NCBI RefSeq assembly: GCF_007641255.1
Contig: NZ_CP036259.1
Coordinates: 3,536,501-3,600,500 of the forward strand
DNA length: 64,000 bases
Direction: 5' to 3'
DNA from: Sporomusa termitida
Lineage (GTDB): Bacteria > Bacillota > Negativicutes > Sporomusales > Sporomusaceae
Within the stretch, counting starts at the first letter, position 1. Every line of letters starts with the position of its first letter. This document shows positions 16,043 to 25,871 of this stretch, piece by piece. Under the pieces are notes generated by a model. That model did no database searches, was not told the origin of the DNA, and saw only the letters and a list, made by a program, of their open reading frames with translations. The position numbers were made by a program, and so were the translations under genes.

Positions 16043-17222
16043 CGTCCTCCCTCCCTGCGGTGTCCTTATCCAGAATCTGTTTAAACACCGGCCAGACATC
16101 GTCCTTATCGGTCATTCTGGCGGTGATAAAGTTATCGGCCTGAATCTTGTCGTCATATTCCCGTTGGACGGCGCTGACCCAGTGTTTAACCCCCACCTCG
16201 ACATAACCGAACAGATTGCCGGCAGCGCATAGCTGCCGGGCCAGTTCCACCGCCCGGGGGATATCCTCCTGCCAGTTGTCGCCGTCCGAGCAATGGAAGG
16301 CATAAATATTCCACAGGCCCGGATTATAGCGCTGTTCTATAATCTCCAGCGCTTTGGCATAGCCGCTGCTGATATAGGTGCCGCCGGACTCGCCCCGGTG
16401 AAAGAACTCGTCTTCACTGACCTCTTTGGCCTCCGTGGTATGGGCGATAAAGCTGACCTCCACCTGCTCATACTTATAGCGGACAAACTGATACAACAGG
16501 AAGAAAAAACTGCGGGCCAGATATTTGCGGGTCTGGTCCATCGAGCCGGAGGTATCCATAATGCAGATGACCACGGCATTGGACTGCCGGTCCAGCTCCG
16601 GTTTTACCCGGAAATACCGCAGGTCATCCTCCCGGAAGGGAACCCGGCCGGCCCGGCTGCCCCCGTCCGCGGCCGGTCCCCCCTCGCCGCGCAGGGCGGT
16701 CTGCTGCCGTTTCAGCTTCTCAATGACCGAGCGTTTCTTGGCCAGGCGCGGCGGGATGCCTTTGCGCTGAAACCCTGACCGTTTATAGTTGCGCTCGGTT
16801 TCGACCTGGGAAAACTTTTTGCGTTCCAGATCAGGCAGGTTCAGGTCTTCAAACAGGTACTGCACCAGCTCGTCCAGCGTGATCTCTGTTTCATAGATAT
16901 CCTCGCCCGGCTCATTGCCGGCCTGGCCGGCCCCCTGTCCCGGACCGGGCTGACCGGTTTTGCCGATGACCTGGCCCCGCTGCTCGCCGCCGGTACCGGA
17001 GCTTGTACCGCCATTGTTGTTGCCATAAACAAACCGGTATTCCCTGATCCCCTTAATGGGGATCTTAATCTTCTTGTCCTTGCTCTGCCCGATGATGCTT
17101 TCCTCCGCGACGATGCCACCGACATTTTTTTTGATGGCATCCTCGACCAACTGACGGTGCCGCTTGCGGTCCCACTGGGAACGGTCGGTTCCGCCGGCAC
17201 CTGCGTCCTTGAAAATCGCCAC
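16035..17222 (-). CDS. yhbH: YhbH family sporulation protein (DUF444)
   Basis: A 395-residue protein of the YhbH/YeaH family. The N-terminus AIFKDAGAGGTDRSQWDRKR is diagnostic, and a von Willebrand A-like domain in the second half shows the metal-site signature CIMDTSGSMDQTRK. A Gly/Gln-rich low-complexity linker lies around residues 70-110. The start is GTG at 17222-17220 after GGGGAG; the longer frame from 17312 adds 30 non-homologous residues. It sits between prkA and spoVR. YhbH is thought to work with the PrkA kinase. Confidence 0.94.
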   Translation of the reverse strand: MAIFKDAGAGGTDRSQWDRKRHRQLVEDAIKKNVGGIVAEESIIGQSKDKKIKIPIKGIREYRFVYGNNNGGTSSGTGGEQRGQVIGKTGQPGPGQGAGQAGNEPGEDIYETEITLDELVQYLFEDLNLPDLERKKFSQVETERNYKRSGFQRKGIPPRLAKKRSVIEKLKRQQTALRGEGGPAADGGSRAGRVPFREDDLRYFRVKPELDRQSNAVVICIMDTSGSMDQTRKYLARSFFFLLYQFVRYKYEQVEVSFIAHTTEAKEVSEDEFFHRGESGGTYISSGYAKALEIIEQRYNPGLWNIYAFHCSDGDNWQEDIPRAVELARQLCAAGNLFGYVEVGVKHWVSAVQREYDDKIQADNFITARMTDKDDVWPVFKQILDKDTAGREDDD

Positions 17223-17260
17223 AGCTCTCCCCGCCTTCCGCTTAGTTCTCATTGCCGGCG

Positions 17261-19189
17261 CTAATCCCGCCAGAGGTTGTTGGCCGCATATTTTAAGATC
17301 ACATTGCAGCAATGGTCACAATAGCCGCTCCGGTTCATCTCCGCCACCATCGCATCATATTTGCCGTCCTGCTCCTTGTCCCGCACCCGGGCCTTGGTCA
17401 CAACCCGCGACAACTCGCGGACCGAGGCGGTCAGTTTTTTCTCGATGGCCTCCTTGAGCGGTTCGTAGCTCCGGTAGTCGATGGTGCCCTTGTTGCGCAG
17501 CAGGGAAAACATATAGGAGGTTACGTCCTGCCGGAACCCGAGCGCAGCCGTACCGGTAATGCCGATTTGCTCCTCAATCGACTGCAGGAAGGCCACATCC
17601 GGCTCCAGCTCCTCGCCGGTATTGGGGTCTTTTAGTTTGGTGGCATTCACAAAGGCCTCCGAATGATCCAGATAGTTGTTAAACAGGCTTTCGGCCTGCT
17701 CCTGGTAGCCGTGGATAAAGGCCCGGGTCACCTCTTTCTCCAGCAGCTTGTTGTATTCTTTTTTAATCGTATCCTGCAGCAGGCCCAGATAACGTTTCTT
17801 TTCATCGTCGGCAATGACCATATCCTTGACCGCCTTCACCAGAGTATCAAGCACCGCCAGCGGGTTGATGCAGTTATGCTCCGATTCGGACAAAGCCGTA
17901 TCAATGGCTTTCATAATAAAGCGGGTCGAAATACCGCTCATGCCTTCCCGCTGCGCCTCTTCCCGGAGCTCCATAATATCGACCTTGCGGGTTGAGCCCT
18001 TCTCGACGATCTCCTCCCCGTTGTAGATGCGGAGCTTCGTCAGGGGTTCCACCTTGCTGGTGGGGGCCAGGCGGGTCATGATGGCAAACATCGACGCCAC
18101 CTCAATGGTATGGGGCGCAATATGGGCGTCAAAGGCACTGTTCTTAAGCATCTTGCGGTAGATCTTGACTTCCTCGTCCAGCTCCAGGCAATAAGGCACC
18201 TCCACCTTGACAATCCGGTCCAGAATGGCCTCATTGGTATGGTCGGATTTAAACTTGTTCCACTCAGCCTCATTGGAATGGGCCAGGATAATGCCGTCAA
18301 AATAGATCATTGACCCTTTGCCGGGCGAGGGGATCGACTTCTCCTGGGTCGCGGTAATCATCGTATGCAGATACTCAACATCATTCTTGAAGACCTCGAT
18401 AAACTCCACCAGGCCCCGGTTGCCCACATTGAAGGCCCCGTTCAACGCCAGCACCCGCGGGTCATCCTCGGCGTACAGGTCCATTTTGGAGATATCAACC
18501 GAACCGGACAGCACCGAGGTATCCTGATTATTCGGATCAACCGGCGGCACAACGCCCACCCCTTTCCGGGACCGGACCGAAAACTCGGCCACCGCCACCG
18601 GCACCTGTTCAAACTCGCCGTTATATTCGTTCTTAAGCCGGTAACGGCAAACCGGGCACAGGTCCCCCTCAATCTTAACCCCAAGCACCTTCTCAAACTG
18701 GGGCCGCAGGTGCTTGGGGATCAGGTGCAGCGGCTCCTCCCGCATCGGGCAGTCTTTGATGACATACACCGGCGGACTCATCTCCAGGGCTTTTTTCAGC
18801 GCTTCCATCAGCGAGGACTTGCCGGCCCCTACCGGTCCCACCAGGTACAATACCTGCCGCGCTTCCTCGCCCTTCATGGCGGCCGAATGGAAATAGCGCA
18901 TAATCTTCATAATACTTTTATCAATGCCGTAGAAGTCATTCGCAAAAAACTTGTACCGGCGCAAGGTTTCATTACCGTAAAGCCGTTTTAAACGGGGGTT
19001 TTCCTCGGTTTTGACAATCTCCACCCCAGGTGCGGCCAACAGTTCCTGCATACGTTGATGGGCCAGCATGGCGACTTTCGGGTTGTCCTTCACAATTGCA
19101 AGATAATCAAGCAGTGTCCCGGAAAAATGCTGATGCTTCCGGTTCTCACGGTCTGTTTGAATCAGACTGGCAAAATCAAAATTTCCCAT
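17261..19189 (-). CDS. prkA: Serine protein kinase PrkA
   Basis: A 642-residue PrkA protein. The AAA-type P-loop is LVGPVGAGKSSLMEALKKA near residue 115; a CPVC element follows near residue 178, and the long C-terminal region carries the conserved DVTSYMFSLLRNKGTIDYRS block. PrkA is a kinase/ATPase active in stationary phase and sporulation. ATG 19189 follows AAGGAGG. It heads the prkA-yhbH-spoVR operon. The 260-bp upstream gap holds an AT-rich stretch and a 7-bp inverted repeat (ccgcaaa/tttgcgg), but I could not assign a specific sigma-factor promoter. Confidence 0.96.
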   Translation of the reverse strand: MGNFDFASLIQTDRENRKHQHFSGTLLDYLAIVKDNPKVAMLAHQRMQELLAAPGVEIVKTEENPRLKRLYGNETLRRYKFFANDFYGIDKSIMKIMRYFHSAAMKGEEARQVLYLVGPVGAGKSSLMEALKKALEMSPPVYVIKDCPMREEPLHLIPKHLRPQFEKVLGVKIEGDLCPVCRYRLKNEYNGEFEQVPVAVAEFSVRSRKGVGVVPPVDPNNQDTSVLSGSVDISKMDLYAEDDPRVLALNGAFNVGNRGLVEFIEVFKNDVEYLHTMITATQEKSIPSPGKGSMIYFDGIILAHSNEAEWNKFKSDHTNEAILDRIVKVEVPYCLELDEEVKIYRKMLKNSAFDAHIAPHTIEVASMFAIMTRLAPTSKVEPLTKLRIYNGEEIVEKGSTRKVDIMELREEAQREGMSGISTRFIMKAIDTALSESEHNCINPLAVLDTLVKAVKDMVIADDEKKRYLGLLQDTIKKEYNKLLEKEVTRAFIHGYQEQAESLFNNYLDHSEAFVNATKLKDPNTGEELEPDVAFLQSIEEQIGITGTAALGFRQDVTSYMFSLLRNKGTIDYRSYEPLKEAIEKKLTASVRELSRVVTKARVRDKEQDGKYDAMVAEMNRSGYCDHCCNVILKYAANNLWRD

Positions 19190-19388
19190 ACCTGGCCTCC
19201 TTAACGTATTTACTCGGTAACCGGCTGGTAATTCAGGGCATTAGCACCATCGCCAATTGTTAATCAGCAGCAATTTATGCCGCAAACAATGTATGTTTGT
19301 ATACTAATAGCCCTAATTTGCGGACAATTGTCCTTGTTTGTAATTAGTATATCAAAATTATGTAAACTTGTCTAAAGGATGTTTGTGG

Positions 19389-19437
19389 CAAAAAAACACA
19401 AAGACAAGTACCCGGGCCGGGTACTTGCCTTCGTGTC
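19389..19437 (-). terminator. Rho-independent terminator of the vanZ-like gene
   Basis: A long stem of about 19 paired positions built from acacaaagacaagtacccgg and its partner, with two wobble pairs, is followed leftward by seven T. Confidence 0.9.
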
Positions 19438-19452
19438 CTTATTCGCTAACCG

Positions 19453-19917
19453 TCAGGACTGTCCCTTGCGGCTTCCATATCGTGAACAAAAGAGGATGCC
19501 CGCCAGGGCACTGCCGCTATCGATCATCACATCCCGCAGCTCACCGCTGCGGCCCGGCACATAGACCTGGTGCAATTCATCCACAGCGGCAAAAGCGGCG
19601 CAAAAAAGCATAGTGACAGCCACCAGCCACGCCTTTTTCTGTATGCCCAGATGCAAACGCAAGGCCTGATAAGCCAGACAGCCCAGGACAAAATAGTTGA
19701 CCCCATGGGCCACCTTTCTCACAAACCCGTGTAAGTGCTGAATCAGCAGTTGCTGTTCTTTCGCACTCTGAGCCACAGGCAGCAGGGTTGTCAGCATGTC
19801 GGCCAGCGCTTGAACCACCATTCCGCTCAGCCCCTTAGACTCAGCGGCCGGCTGTGCGGAAAACCAAATAATCAGCAGCATCCAGCCGCCAAAAAACAAC
19901 AGTGCCAAAGTTTTCAT
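19453..19917 (-). CDS. VanZ-like family membrane protein
   Basis: A 154-residue protein with four hydrophobic segments: LLFFGGWMLLIIWF at the N-terminus, YFVLGCLAYQAL, WLVAVTMLFCAAFAAVDE and a C-terminal DSGSALAGILF. The motifs KVAHGVNYFVLG and AAVDELHQVYVPGRSGELRDVMID are characteristic of VanZ-like proteins. VanZ itself gives low-level teicoplanin resistance, but most chromosomal relatives have no known role. Monocistronic, with its own terminator. Confidence 0.9.
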   Translation of the reverse strand: MKTLALLFFGGWMLLIIWFSAQPAAESKGLSGMVVQALADMLTTLLPVAQSAKEQQLLIQHLHGFVRKVAHGVNYFVLGCLAYQALRLHLGIQKKAWLVAVTMLFCAAFAAVDELHQVYVPGRSGELRDVMIDSGSALAGILFCSRYGSRKGQS

Positions 19918-19969
19918 TAACGCCTCCGCCTGACTACCTTTGATTAAGGTCCCTTTACATTAAACATCC

Positions 19970-20000
19970 AGCCCCCAGTCCTGTCAAGGGACTGGGGGCT
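19970..20000 (-). terminator. Terminator-like hairpin after galE
   Basis: A perfect 12-bp stem (agcccccagtcc / ggactgggggct) with a 7-base loop lies 23 bp after the galE stop. The T tract is modest (gatgtttaatg). Confidence 0.65.
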
Positions 20001-20022
20001 GCTTTAGGTGTCGAACCTATGG

Positions 20023-21042
20023 CTACATACCATCACGGTAGCCCTGGGGGTTATTGATTTGCCAGTTCCAGGCATCTTTACACATATCCTCAATGTTTTT
20101 TTCAGCAACCCAGCCCAGTTCTGCTTTAGCCCTGGTTGTATCCGCATAGCATATGCCGATATCGCCTGGACGCCTGCCGGTAATTACATAGGGGATTGGC
20201 CGCCCGGTGGCTTGCTCGAAGGCCCGGACTAACTCCAGAACACTGTACCCCTGACCGGTGCCAAGGTTATAGGCAGTCACACCAGGACTGACCAGTACCT
20301 TTTCCAGCGCCTTCAGATGGCCTTTCGCCAGATCCACCACATGGATAAAATCCCTTACCCCGGTGCCGTCAGGGGTATCGTAGTCATTGCCGAAGATACT
20401 GAGCTTGTCCCGTTTGCCAATGGCGACCTGGGTAATATACGGCATCAGGTTATTGGGGATGTCATGCGGGTCTTCCCCGATGTTACCGCTCTCATGCGCC
20501 CCGATCGGATTAAAGTATCTGAGTAAAGCAATGCCCCAGGCCGGATCGGCAGCATAAAGATCGCTCAGGATATCCTCAATCATCAGCTTTGTCCGCCCGT
20601 AGGGATTGGTCGCACTGCGGCCACAATCCTCGCCCAGGGGAATACGCTCCGGTACGCCGTACACCGTGGCCGACGAACTGAAGACCAGCTGTTTAACCCC
20701 ATATTGAGCCATAAGCTCACACAGCACCAGCGTGCCGGTAATATTATTGTGGTAATAGGCCAGCGGCAAAGCCACCGATTCGCCCACCGCTTTAAGGCCG
20801 GCAAAATGGATAACCGCCTCAATGCGGTTTTCCGCAAAGACTTTGTCCAGCTTGTCCCGGTCCCGGATATCCAGCTGATAAAACCCGGGCTGTTGGCCGG
20901 TGATGGCCTTGATACGATTTAACACTGCCGCTTTGCTGTTGCTGAGATTATCGACGATAATTACATCATAGCCTGCCTGGAGCAGTTCCACACAGGTGTG
21001 GCTGCCGATATAGCCGGTACCGCCGGTCACTAAAATAGACAT
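20023..21042 (-). CDS. galE: UDP-glucose 4-epimerase
   Basis: A 339-residue extended SDR enzyme that interconverts UDP-glucose and UDP-galactose (or the N-acetyl forms). Visible are the NAD-binding TGGTGYIGSH, the catalytic YGRTK (Tyr and Lys) and the Ser of SSSATVYG, plus RYFNPIGAHESG and the C-terminal RRPGDIGICYAD. ATG at 21042 is preferred, with AAAGGA upstream; a TTG-initiated frame at 21060 adds six residues. It can supply UDP-galactose for the polysaccharide operon elsewhere in the window. Confidence 0.95.
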   Translation of the reverse strand: MSILVTGGTGYIGSHTCVELLQAGYDVIIVDNLSNSKAAVLNRIKAITGQQPGFYQLDIRDRDKLDKVFAENRIEAVIHFAGLKAVGESVALPLAYYHNNITGTLVLCELMAQYGVKQLVFSSSATVYGVPERIPLGEDCGRSATNPYGRTKLMIEDILSDLYAADPAWGIALLRYFNPIGAHESGNIGEDPHDIPNNLMPYITQVAIGKRDKLSIFGNDYDTPDGTGVRDFIHVVDLAKGHLKALEKVLVSPGVTAYNLGTGQGYSVLELVRAFEQATGRPIPYVITGRRPGDIGICYADTTRAKAELGWVAEKNIEDMCKDAWNWQINNPQGYRDGM

Positions 21043-21151
21043 CGCGTAATTCCTTTCCAACTCCCGTATTTTACCGAATCAGGCTCGCTGCCCCTTTCAC
21101 GTCCTATTCCGTACCACTTTCTCCCAGCAACTCCTATGTACCTGAAGCAAG

Positions 21152-21499
21152 CTACATGGCCCGTTTTAAAGCCTGAATCTCAGCCTCCTGCCGGGTAGTG
21201 CGAATGGCCAGCACGTCAAGCACATCTGAATGATGGGCTTGTACCAGTTCTATTTTATCAGCCTTATCACCAAGTACATGTATCATATGGACGATATCAG
21301 CAAACCCTTTTTCCAGCTTACCTGCAAGAGTTACTATATCCTGCTTCAGTACAGCAACATCCTGTTTAAGCCCTGCAACATCCTGCTTCAGGCCGGTGAC
21401 ATCCTGACGCAATTCCTCGGTAACGGCATTATTGTGGCCTACCATTGTAATCAGTTGGGCCATCATTTGTTCCATCCGGTCAAAACGTTCTTCGCTCAT
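21152..21499 (-). CDS. Coiled-coil protein with LKQDVA heptads
   Basis: A 115-residue protein I do not assign to a family. Residues 30-65 hold a near-perfect heptad repeat (VTGLKQDVAGLKQDVAVLKQ), which is a parallel coiled-coil pattern; the flanks are also helical. No membrane segment or enzyme motif is seen. It stands alone between galE and nifJ. Similar short heptad-rich ORFs are widespread in Firmicutes and have no known function. Confidence 0.7.
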   Translation of the reverse strand: MSEERFDRMEQMMAQLITMVGHNNAVTEELRQDVTGLKQDVAGLKQDVAVLKQDIVTLAGKLEKGFADIVHMIHVLGDKADKIELVQAHHSDVLDVLAIRTTRQEAEIQALKRAM

Positions 21500-21662
21500 T
21501 ACCTATCCTCCTCACAATTCCCCACTTAGGTTCTGGATTGTATTTTCCGTCTTTTCTTCCAGTATATCATCGTGGTATGAAAATAAAAAGCAAAATACAG
21601 AAAACCTGGACTAACTCCTGAAACATTCATTTGGGAGAAGCAAAATGACCGTCCCCGTGCTT

Positions 21663-24600
21663 CTACTGACTGGCCAACCGCCTGTAGCTGTCGATCCTGT
21701 CCTTCGCCTCCCGCTCGGCTTTCGCGAACAAGACTTGGGCCTTATCAGGAAATTGCCGCTGAAGCGCGGCATACCGGACTTCGCTCTGCAGGAACTCCTG
21801 GAAGCTGGCCGTAGGTTCCGGAGAATCGAGTTGGAAGGGATTTTTTCCCTGCGCTTGCAACTGGGGGTTAAAACGGTACAGCGGCCAATAGCCTGCCGCC
21901 ACTGCCTGTTTGGCCTGCAGCTGACTCCTCAGCCCGCCGCGGATTCCGTGATTCACGCAGGGAGCATAGGCAATAATCAGGGAAGGGCCTGGATAGGCTT
22001 CGGCTTCGGCAATCGCTTGGAGCGTCTGCTTTTTATCGGCCCCCATGGCGATTTGCGCCACATAAATATAGCCATAAGACAGCATCATGATACCCAGATC
22101 TTTTTTGCGTATTTCCTTGCCGCCGGCGGCAAATTGGGCAATCGCCGCGGTCGGCGTGGCTTTGGAGGACTGACCGCCGGTATTGGAATACACCTCGGTG
22201 TCAAAGACAAGCACATTGATATCTTCGCCGGCGGCCAGAACATGATCCAGCCCGCCGAAACCGATATCATAAGCCCAGCCGTCCCCGCCGAAAATCCACT
22301 GCGACCGTTTGACCAGGAAATCACGGTACCCGTAAATTTCGTTTAACAGGGCATTACTGCCTTTCGCCGCTGCCAGAGCAGTGAGTAACCGCTCAGCCCG
22401 CTCCCGGGTCCCTTCCCCCTGATCCTTATGGGTTAACCAAGCCTGCAGGGCGCTTGCCAGCGGCTCCCCGACAGGCTGCGCCAGTGCTGTTTGGATCAGT
22501 CCGGCCAGATTCCGGCGCACCTGCTGTACACCCAGGTGCATCCCCAGGCCATATTCAGCATTATCCTCAAACAGCGAGAAGCCCCAGGCAGGCCCCTGGC
22601 CCTTGGCATTGGTGGTGTACGCTACAGACGGAGCGCTGCCGCCCCACACGGTCGAGCAGCCGGCGGCATTGGCAATCATCATGCGGTCACCCACAAGCTG
22701 GGTAACCAGTTTGGCGTACGGGGTTTCGCCGCAACCGGCGCAGGCCCCGGAAAACTCGAGCAGCGGCTGGGCAAACTGACTCCCCTTTACCGTCAGCTGC
22801 TGCTTGTCAGGAACCGGTTTAACCGAAATCGTGCCGGCGAAGGACCACCATTCATCATTGTACGGCTGCTGGCTGGCCAGTGGTTGCATGACCAGGGCCG
22901 GCTCCTTAGCCGGGCAAATGTCGGCGCAGTTGCCGCAGCCGGTGCAGTCCAGCGCGGAGATCGCCAGGTGAAACTGAAGCCCCGGATAGCCCTGCGCCGG
23001 TTTTACGGCCAAGCCTGCGGGAGCATTGTTTAGTTCTTCCTGATTGAGCAGCAGCGGGCGGATGACGGCATGGGGACAAACATAAGAACACTGATTGCAC
23101 TGAATGCATGGGCCGGCCTGCCATTCCGGCACCTTGACGGCAATACCCCGCTTTTCCCAGGCCGTAACCCCCAGCGGGAATGTCCCGTCTTCCCTGCCGG
23201 TAAAAGTACTGACAGGCAGTTGATCGCCTTGCTGACGATTCATCGGCAGCATGACCTGTTCAATAAAGTCCGGTAACTGGCCCATACACGGCGCCTGTTC
23301 ATCGACCGCACTTAACCAGTCCTGAGGCACCTGCACCCGGTGCAGCTGCTCAGTGCCGCGCTCGATCGCCGCCCAGTTCATGTCGATGACAGCCTGCCCC
23401 TGTTTGCCGTAGGACTGGACAACCGCGTCCTTAAGATAACGCACTGCGTCGGCCAGCGGAATAATCGCCGCCAGTTTAAAGAAAGCCGCCTGCATCACCA
23501 TATTGATACGGCCGCCAAGGCCCAGCTGCTGCGCAATGTCGACTGCATTAATGATGTAAAACCCAATCGAGCGACTGGCAATGTACCGCTTCATCGCGGC
23601 CGGAATGTTGGCCGCAAGCTCCGCCGGTGTCCATAAACAGTTCAGCAAAAATTTCCCGCCCGGTTTTAGCCCGGCCAGTACATCATACTGGCCCACATAA
23701 GCCTGATGATGACAAGCCACAAAATCAGCCTTAGTGATCAGGTAGGAGGATTGTATGGGCTGCCGGCCGAAGCGCAAATGGGATATCGTCAGACCGCCGG
23801 ATTTTTTGGAGTCATAAGCAAAATAAGCCTGCGCATGCAAGTCGGTATGCTCACCGATAATCTTAACAGTATTTTTGTTGGCGCCCACAGTGCCGTCTGC
23901 GCCCAGTCCCCAGAATTTGCAGCAGGTGGTTCCGGCCGGGGTCGTATTGATGTCGGCCGGATATGCGGGCAGAGAAGTACCGGTTACATCATCCACAATG
24001 CCGACCGTAAAGCCGTTCCGCGGATTTTCCAGGACCAGATTCTTATAGATTGCCGCAATGTGGGCCGGCGTAAAATCCTTTGATCCCAGGCCGTACCTGC
24101 CGCCGACAATGACCGGTGCCGCCTTTTGGCCAAAAAATGCGTTCCTGACATCCAGGTATAGCGGTTCTCCCGCCGCCCCGGGTTCTTTGGTCCGGTCGAT
24201 GACAGCAATTTTCCGCACGCTCGCAGGAATTGCGCGCAGCAGGTGCTCAATGGAAAAAGGCCGGTACAGATGAACCTCAACCAGGCCAACTTTTTCCCCG
24301 GCGGCATTCAGATAGTCAAGCGTTTCCCGGATCGCGTCACAGCCTGATCCCATCGCAATAATAATGCGGCCGGCAGCCGGATCGCCGTAATAATTGAACA
24401 ATTGATAATTGCGACCGGTAAGTTTGTTGATTTCCCCCATATAGTGCTCAACAAGAGCAGGGATTGCCAGGTAAAACCGGTTAACCGCCTCCCGGGTCTG
24501 GAAATAAATATCCGGATTCTGGGTCGTGCCTCGGAGTACCGGCTGGTCCGGGTTAAGCGCCCGGCGGCGGAACTCCCGGACGGCTTCTTTATCCAGCAGC

Positions 24601-25181
24601 TTTTCCATTTCCGCAGATTCCAGAACCTCAATCTTCTGGACCTCATGGGAGGTACGGAAGCCGTCGAAAAAGTGGAGAAACGGTATCCGGCCTTTGATGG
24701 CGGCCAAATGCGCCACTGCGCTTACATCCATAACCTGCTGCACCCCGCTGGAGGCCAGCAGGGCAAACCCGGTCTGGCGGGTGGCCATTACATCCTGGTG
24801 GTCGCCAAAGATGCTCAGCGCATTCGCCGCCAGCGCTCTGGCACTTACATGGAAAACAGCCGGTAATAGCTCGCCGGCCATTTTATACATGTTGGGAATC
24901 ATCAGCAGCAGCCCCTGGGAAGCGGTATACGTAGCCGCCAGCGCGCCGGCCTGAAGGCAGCCGTGGAAGGTTCCTGCCGCGCCGCCCTCAGATTGCATTG
25001 CTATCACCCGCACGGGCTGGCCGAATAAATTTTTACGTCCCTGGGAAGACCACTCGTCAACCAGCTCCGCCATTGAGGAGGAAGGGGTAATCGGGTAAAT
25101 GGCCGCCACCTCGGTAAAATGATAGGAAACGTAGGCGGCGGCAGTATTCCCATCCATGGTTTGTTGTCTGCGCTTTGTCAT
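21663..25181 (-). CDS. nifJ: Pyruvate:ferredoxin (flavodoxin) oxidoreductase
   Basis: A 1172-residue, single-chain PFOR that converts pyruvate and CoA to acetyl-CoA and CO2, with electrons passed to ferredoxin or flavodoxin. Domains in order: pyruvate-binding domain (ITPSSSMAELVDEWSSQG), transketolase-like domain II with GSGCDAIRETLDYL, gamma domain (RFGRQPIQSSYLI), two 4Fe-4S motifs (CIQCNQCSYVCPHAV and CTGCGNCADICP), and the thiamine-diphosphate domain (GACAGCGETPYAKLV, GGDGWAYDIGFGGLDH). Length equals the family norm. It begins 7 bp after an unknown gene, with AAGGAG, and appears to be the last gene of the operon starting at 30.5 kb. Confidence 0.97.
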   Translation of the reverse strand: MTKRRQQTMDGNTAAAYVSYHFTEVAAIYPITPSSSMAELVDEWSSQGRKNLFGQPVRVIAMQSEGGAAGTFHGCLQAGALAATYTASQGLLLMIPNMYKMAGELLPAVFHVSARALAANALSIFGDHQDVMATRQTGFALLASSGVQQVMDVSAVAHLAAIKGRIPFLHFFDGFRTSHEVQKIEVLESAEMEKLLDKEAVREFRRRALNPDQPVLRGTTQNPDIYFQTREAVNRFYLAIPALVEHYMGEINKLTGRNYQLFNYYGDPAAGRIIIAMGSGCDAIRETLDYLNAAGEKVGLVEVHLYRPFSIEHLLRAIPASVRKIAVIDRTKEPGAAGEPLYLDVRNAFFGQKAAPVIVGGRYGLGSKDFTPAHIAAIYKNLVLENPRNGFTVGIVDDVTGTSLPAYPADINTTPAGTTCCKFWGLGADGTVGANKNTVKIIGEHTDLHAQAYFAYDSKKSGGLTISHLRFGRQPIQSSYLITKADFVACHHQAYVGQYDVLAGLKPGGKFLLNCLWTPAELAANIPAAMKRYIASRSIGFYIINAVDIAQQLGLGGRINMVMQAAFFKLAAIIPLADAVRYLKDAVVQSYGKQGQAVIDMNWAAIERGTEQLHRVQVPQDWLSAVDEQAPCMGQLPDFIEQVMLPMNRQQGDQLPVSTFTGREDGTFPLGVTAWEKRGIAVKVPEWQAGPCIQCNQCSYVCPHAVIRPLLLNQEELNNAPAGLAVKPAQGYPGLQFHLAISALDCTGCGNCADICPAKEPALVMQPLASQQPYNDEWWSFAGTISVKPVPDKQQLTVKGSQFAQPLLEFSGACAGCGETPYAKLVTQLVGDRMMIANAAGCSTVWGGSAPSVAYTTNAKGQGPAWGFSLFEDNAEYGLGMHLGVQQVRRNLAGLIQTALAQPVGEPLASALQAWLTHKDQGEGTRERAERLLTALAAAKGSNALLNEIYGYRDFLVKRSQWIFGGDGWAYDIGFGGLDHVLAAGEDINVLVFDTEVYSNTGGQSSKATPTAAIAQFAAGGKEIRKKDLGIMMLSYGYIYVAQIAMGADKKQTLQAIAEAEAYPGPSLIIAYAPCVNHGIRGGLRSQLQAKQAVAAGYWPLYRFNPQLQAQGKNPFQLDSPEPTASFQEFLQSEVRYAALQRQFPDKAQVLFAKAEREAKDRIDSYRRLASQ

Positions 25182-25187
25182 GCTCCA

Positions 25188-25862
25188 TTACTCCTTACGG
25201 TAAATAGTTTGGCCATACAGCTCCAGGCTATAGGCACCGCTCACGCGGCCCCCCGGCAAACGATATGTTTTCTTGGTCAGCGGCTGCCGGAGGAAAAAAC
25301 CGCCCCCGCCGGGTTGCCCGCCGCAGCCGTCCAAAATAACCAGGGCCGCGGCCGCGGTCGTAGTTTCAGCCAGGTTTAAGATTTGAGACGGTTCTCTATT
25401 GTCTATGGCAAGTTGGTTTAATTTAGTAATAAAAATTTCGCCCTGCGCCTGATTGATTCCCAGCAAGGCCACCCCCGGGCCGCCCGGGAAGGCTACAAGC
25501 CCAATATCCGGTGTTAGAAATTCCAGCCGACCTGATGCCGGCAGCAGCTCTGACAGCGGGGAACCGATGACCCCGCCCCCGGCTGCCGTCACGGTTGGAC
25601 TGCTGATACTCAAAGCAATGACTGCCATGCTTTCCAGCGCAAACAGCCGGCCCTGTCTGGCCAGCCAAAAATCAATAGCTGCCGGATCACAGATCCGCTC
25701 CAGGGCATATTGCTCCCAGGCAAGCCTTGCTTGCAGTTTACTGATTGCAGCCAGCAAGGCCTGATGGCTGCCGATACTCCCCGCCGTTCCATACCCCATA
25801 ACTAATAAGGCTACAAGCGGGCTTACTACCTGCCGGAAACTAAAAATAAACACCGCTGCCAC
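25188..25862 (-). CDS. Unrecognised 224-residue protein in the SDR-MFS-nifJ operon
   Basis: I do not recognise this protein. The first 25 residues (MAAVFIFSFRQVVSPLVALL) are hydrophobic, the middle has an alpha/beta look, and Gly-rich turns occur at VTAAGGGVIGSP, AFPGGPGVALLG and LDGCGGQPGGGGFFL. Two Cys are visible, one in DGCGG. The GTG start at 25862 has no clear Shine-Dalgarno sequence; it begins 10 bp after the stop of the upstream gene and may rely on coupling, or the true start may be ATG 25799. It ends 7 bp before nifJ. Confidence 0.7.
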   Translation of the reverse strand: MAAVFIFSFRQVVSPLVALLVMGYGTAGSIGSHQALLAAISKLQARLAWEQYALERICDPAAIDFWLARQGRLFALESMAVIALSISSPTVTAAGGGVIGSPLSELLPASGRLEFLTPDIGLVAFPGGPGVALLGINQAQGEIFITKLNQLAIDNREPSQILNLAETTTAAAALVILDGCGGQPGGGGFFLRQPLTKKTYRLPGGRVSGAYSLELYGQTIYRKE

Positions 25863-25871
25863 GCTTGCAAT

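Noticed and set aside
20005-20020. tRNA-like GTTCGAA sequence (gtcgaacctatgg)
   Set aside because: No cloverleaf can be drawn around it; it lies between galE and its terminator.
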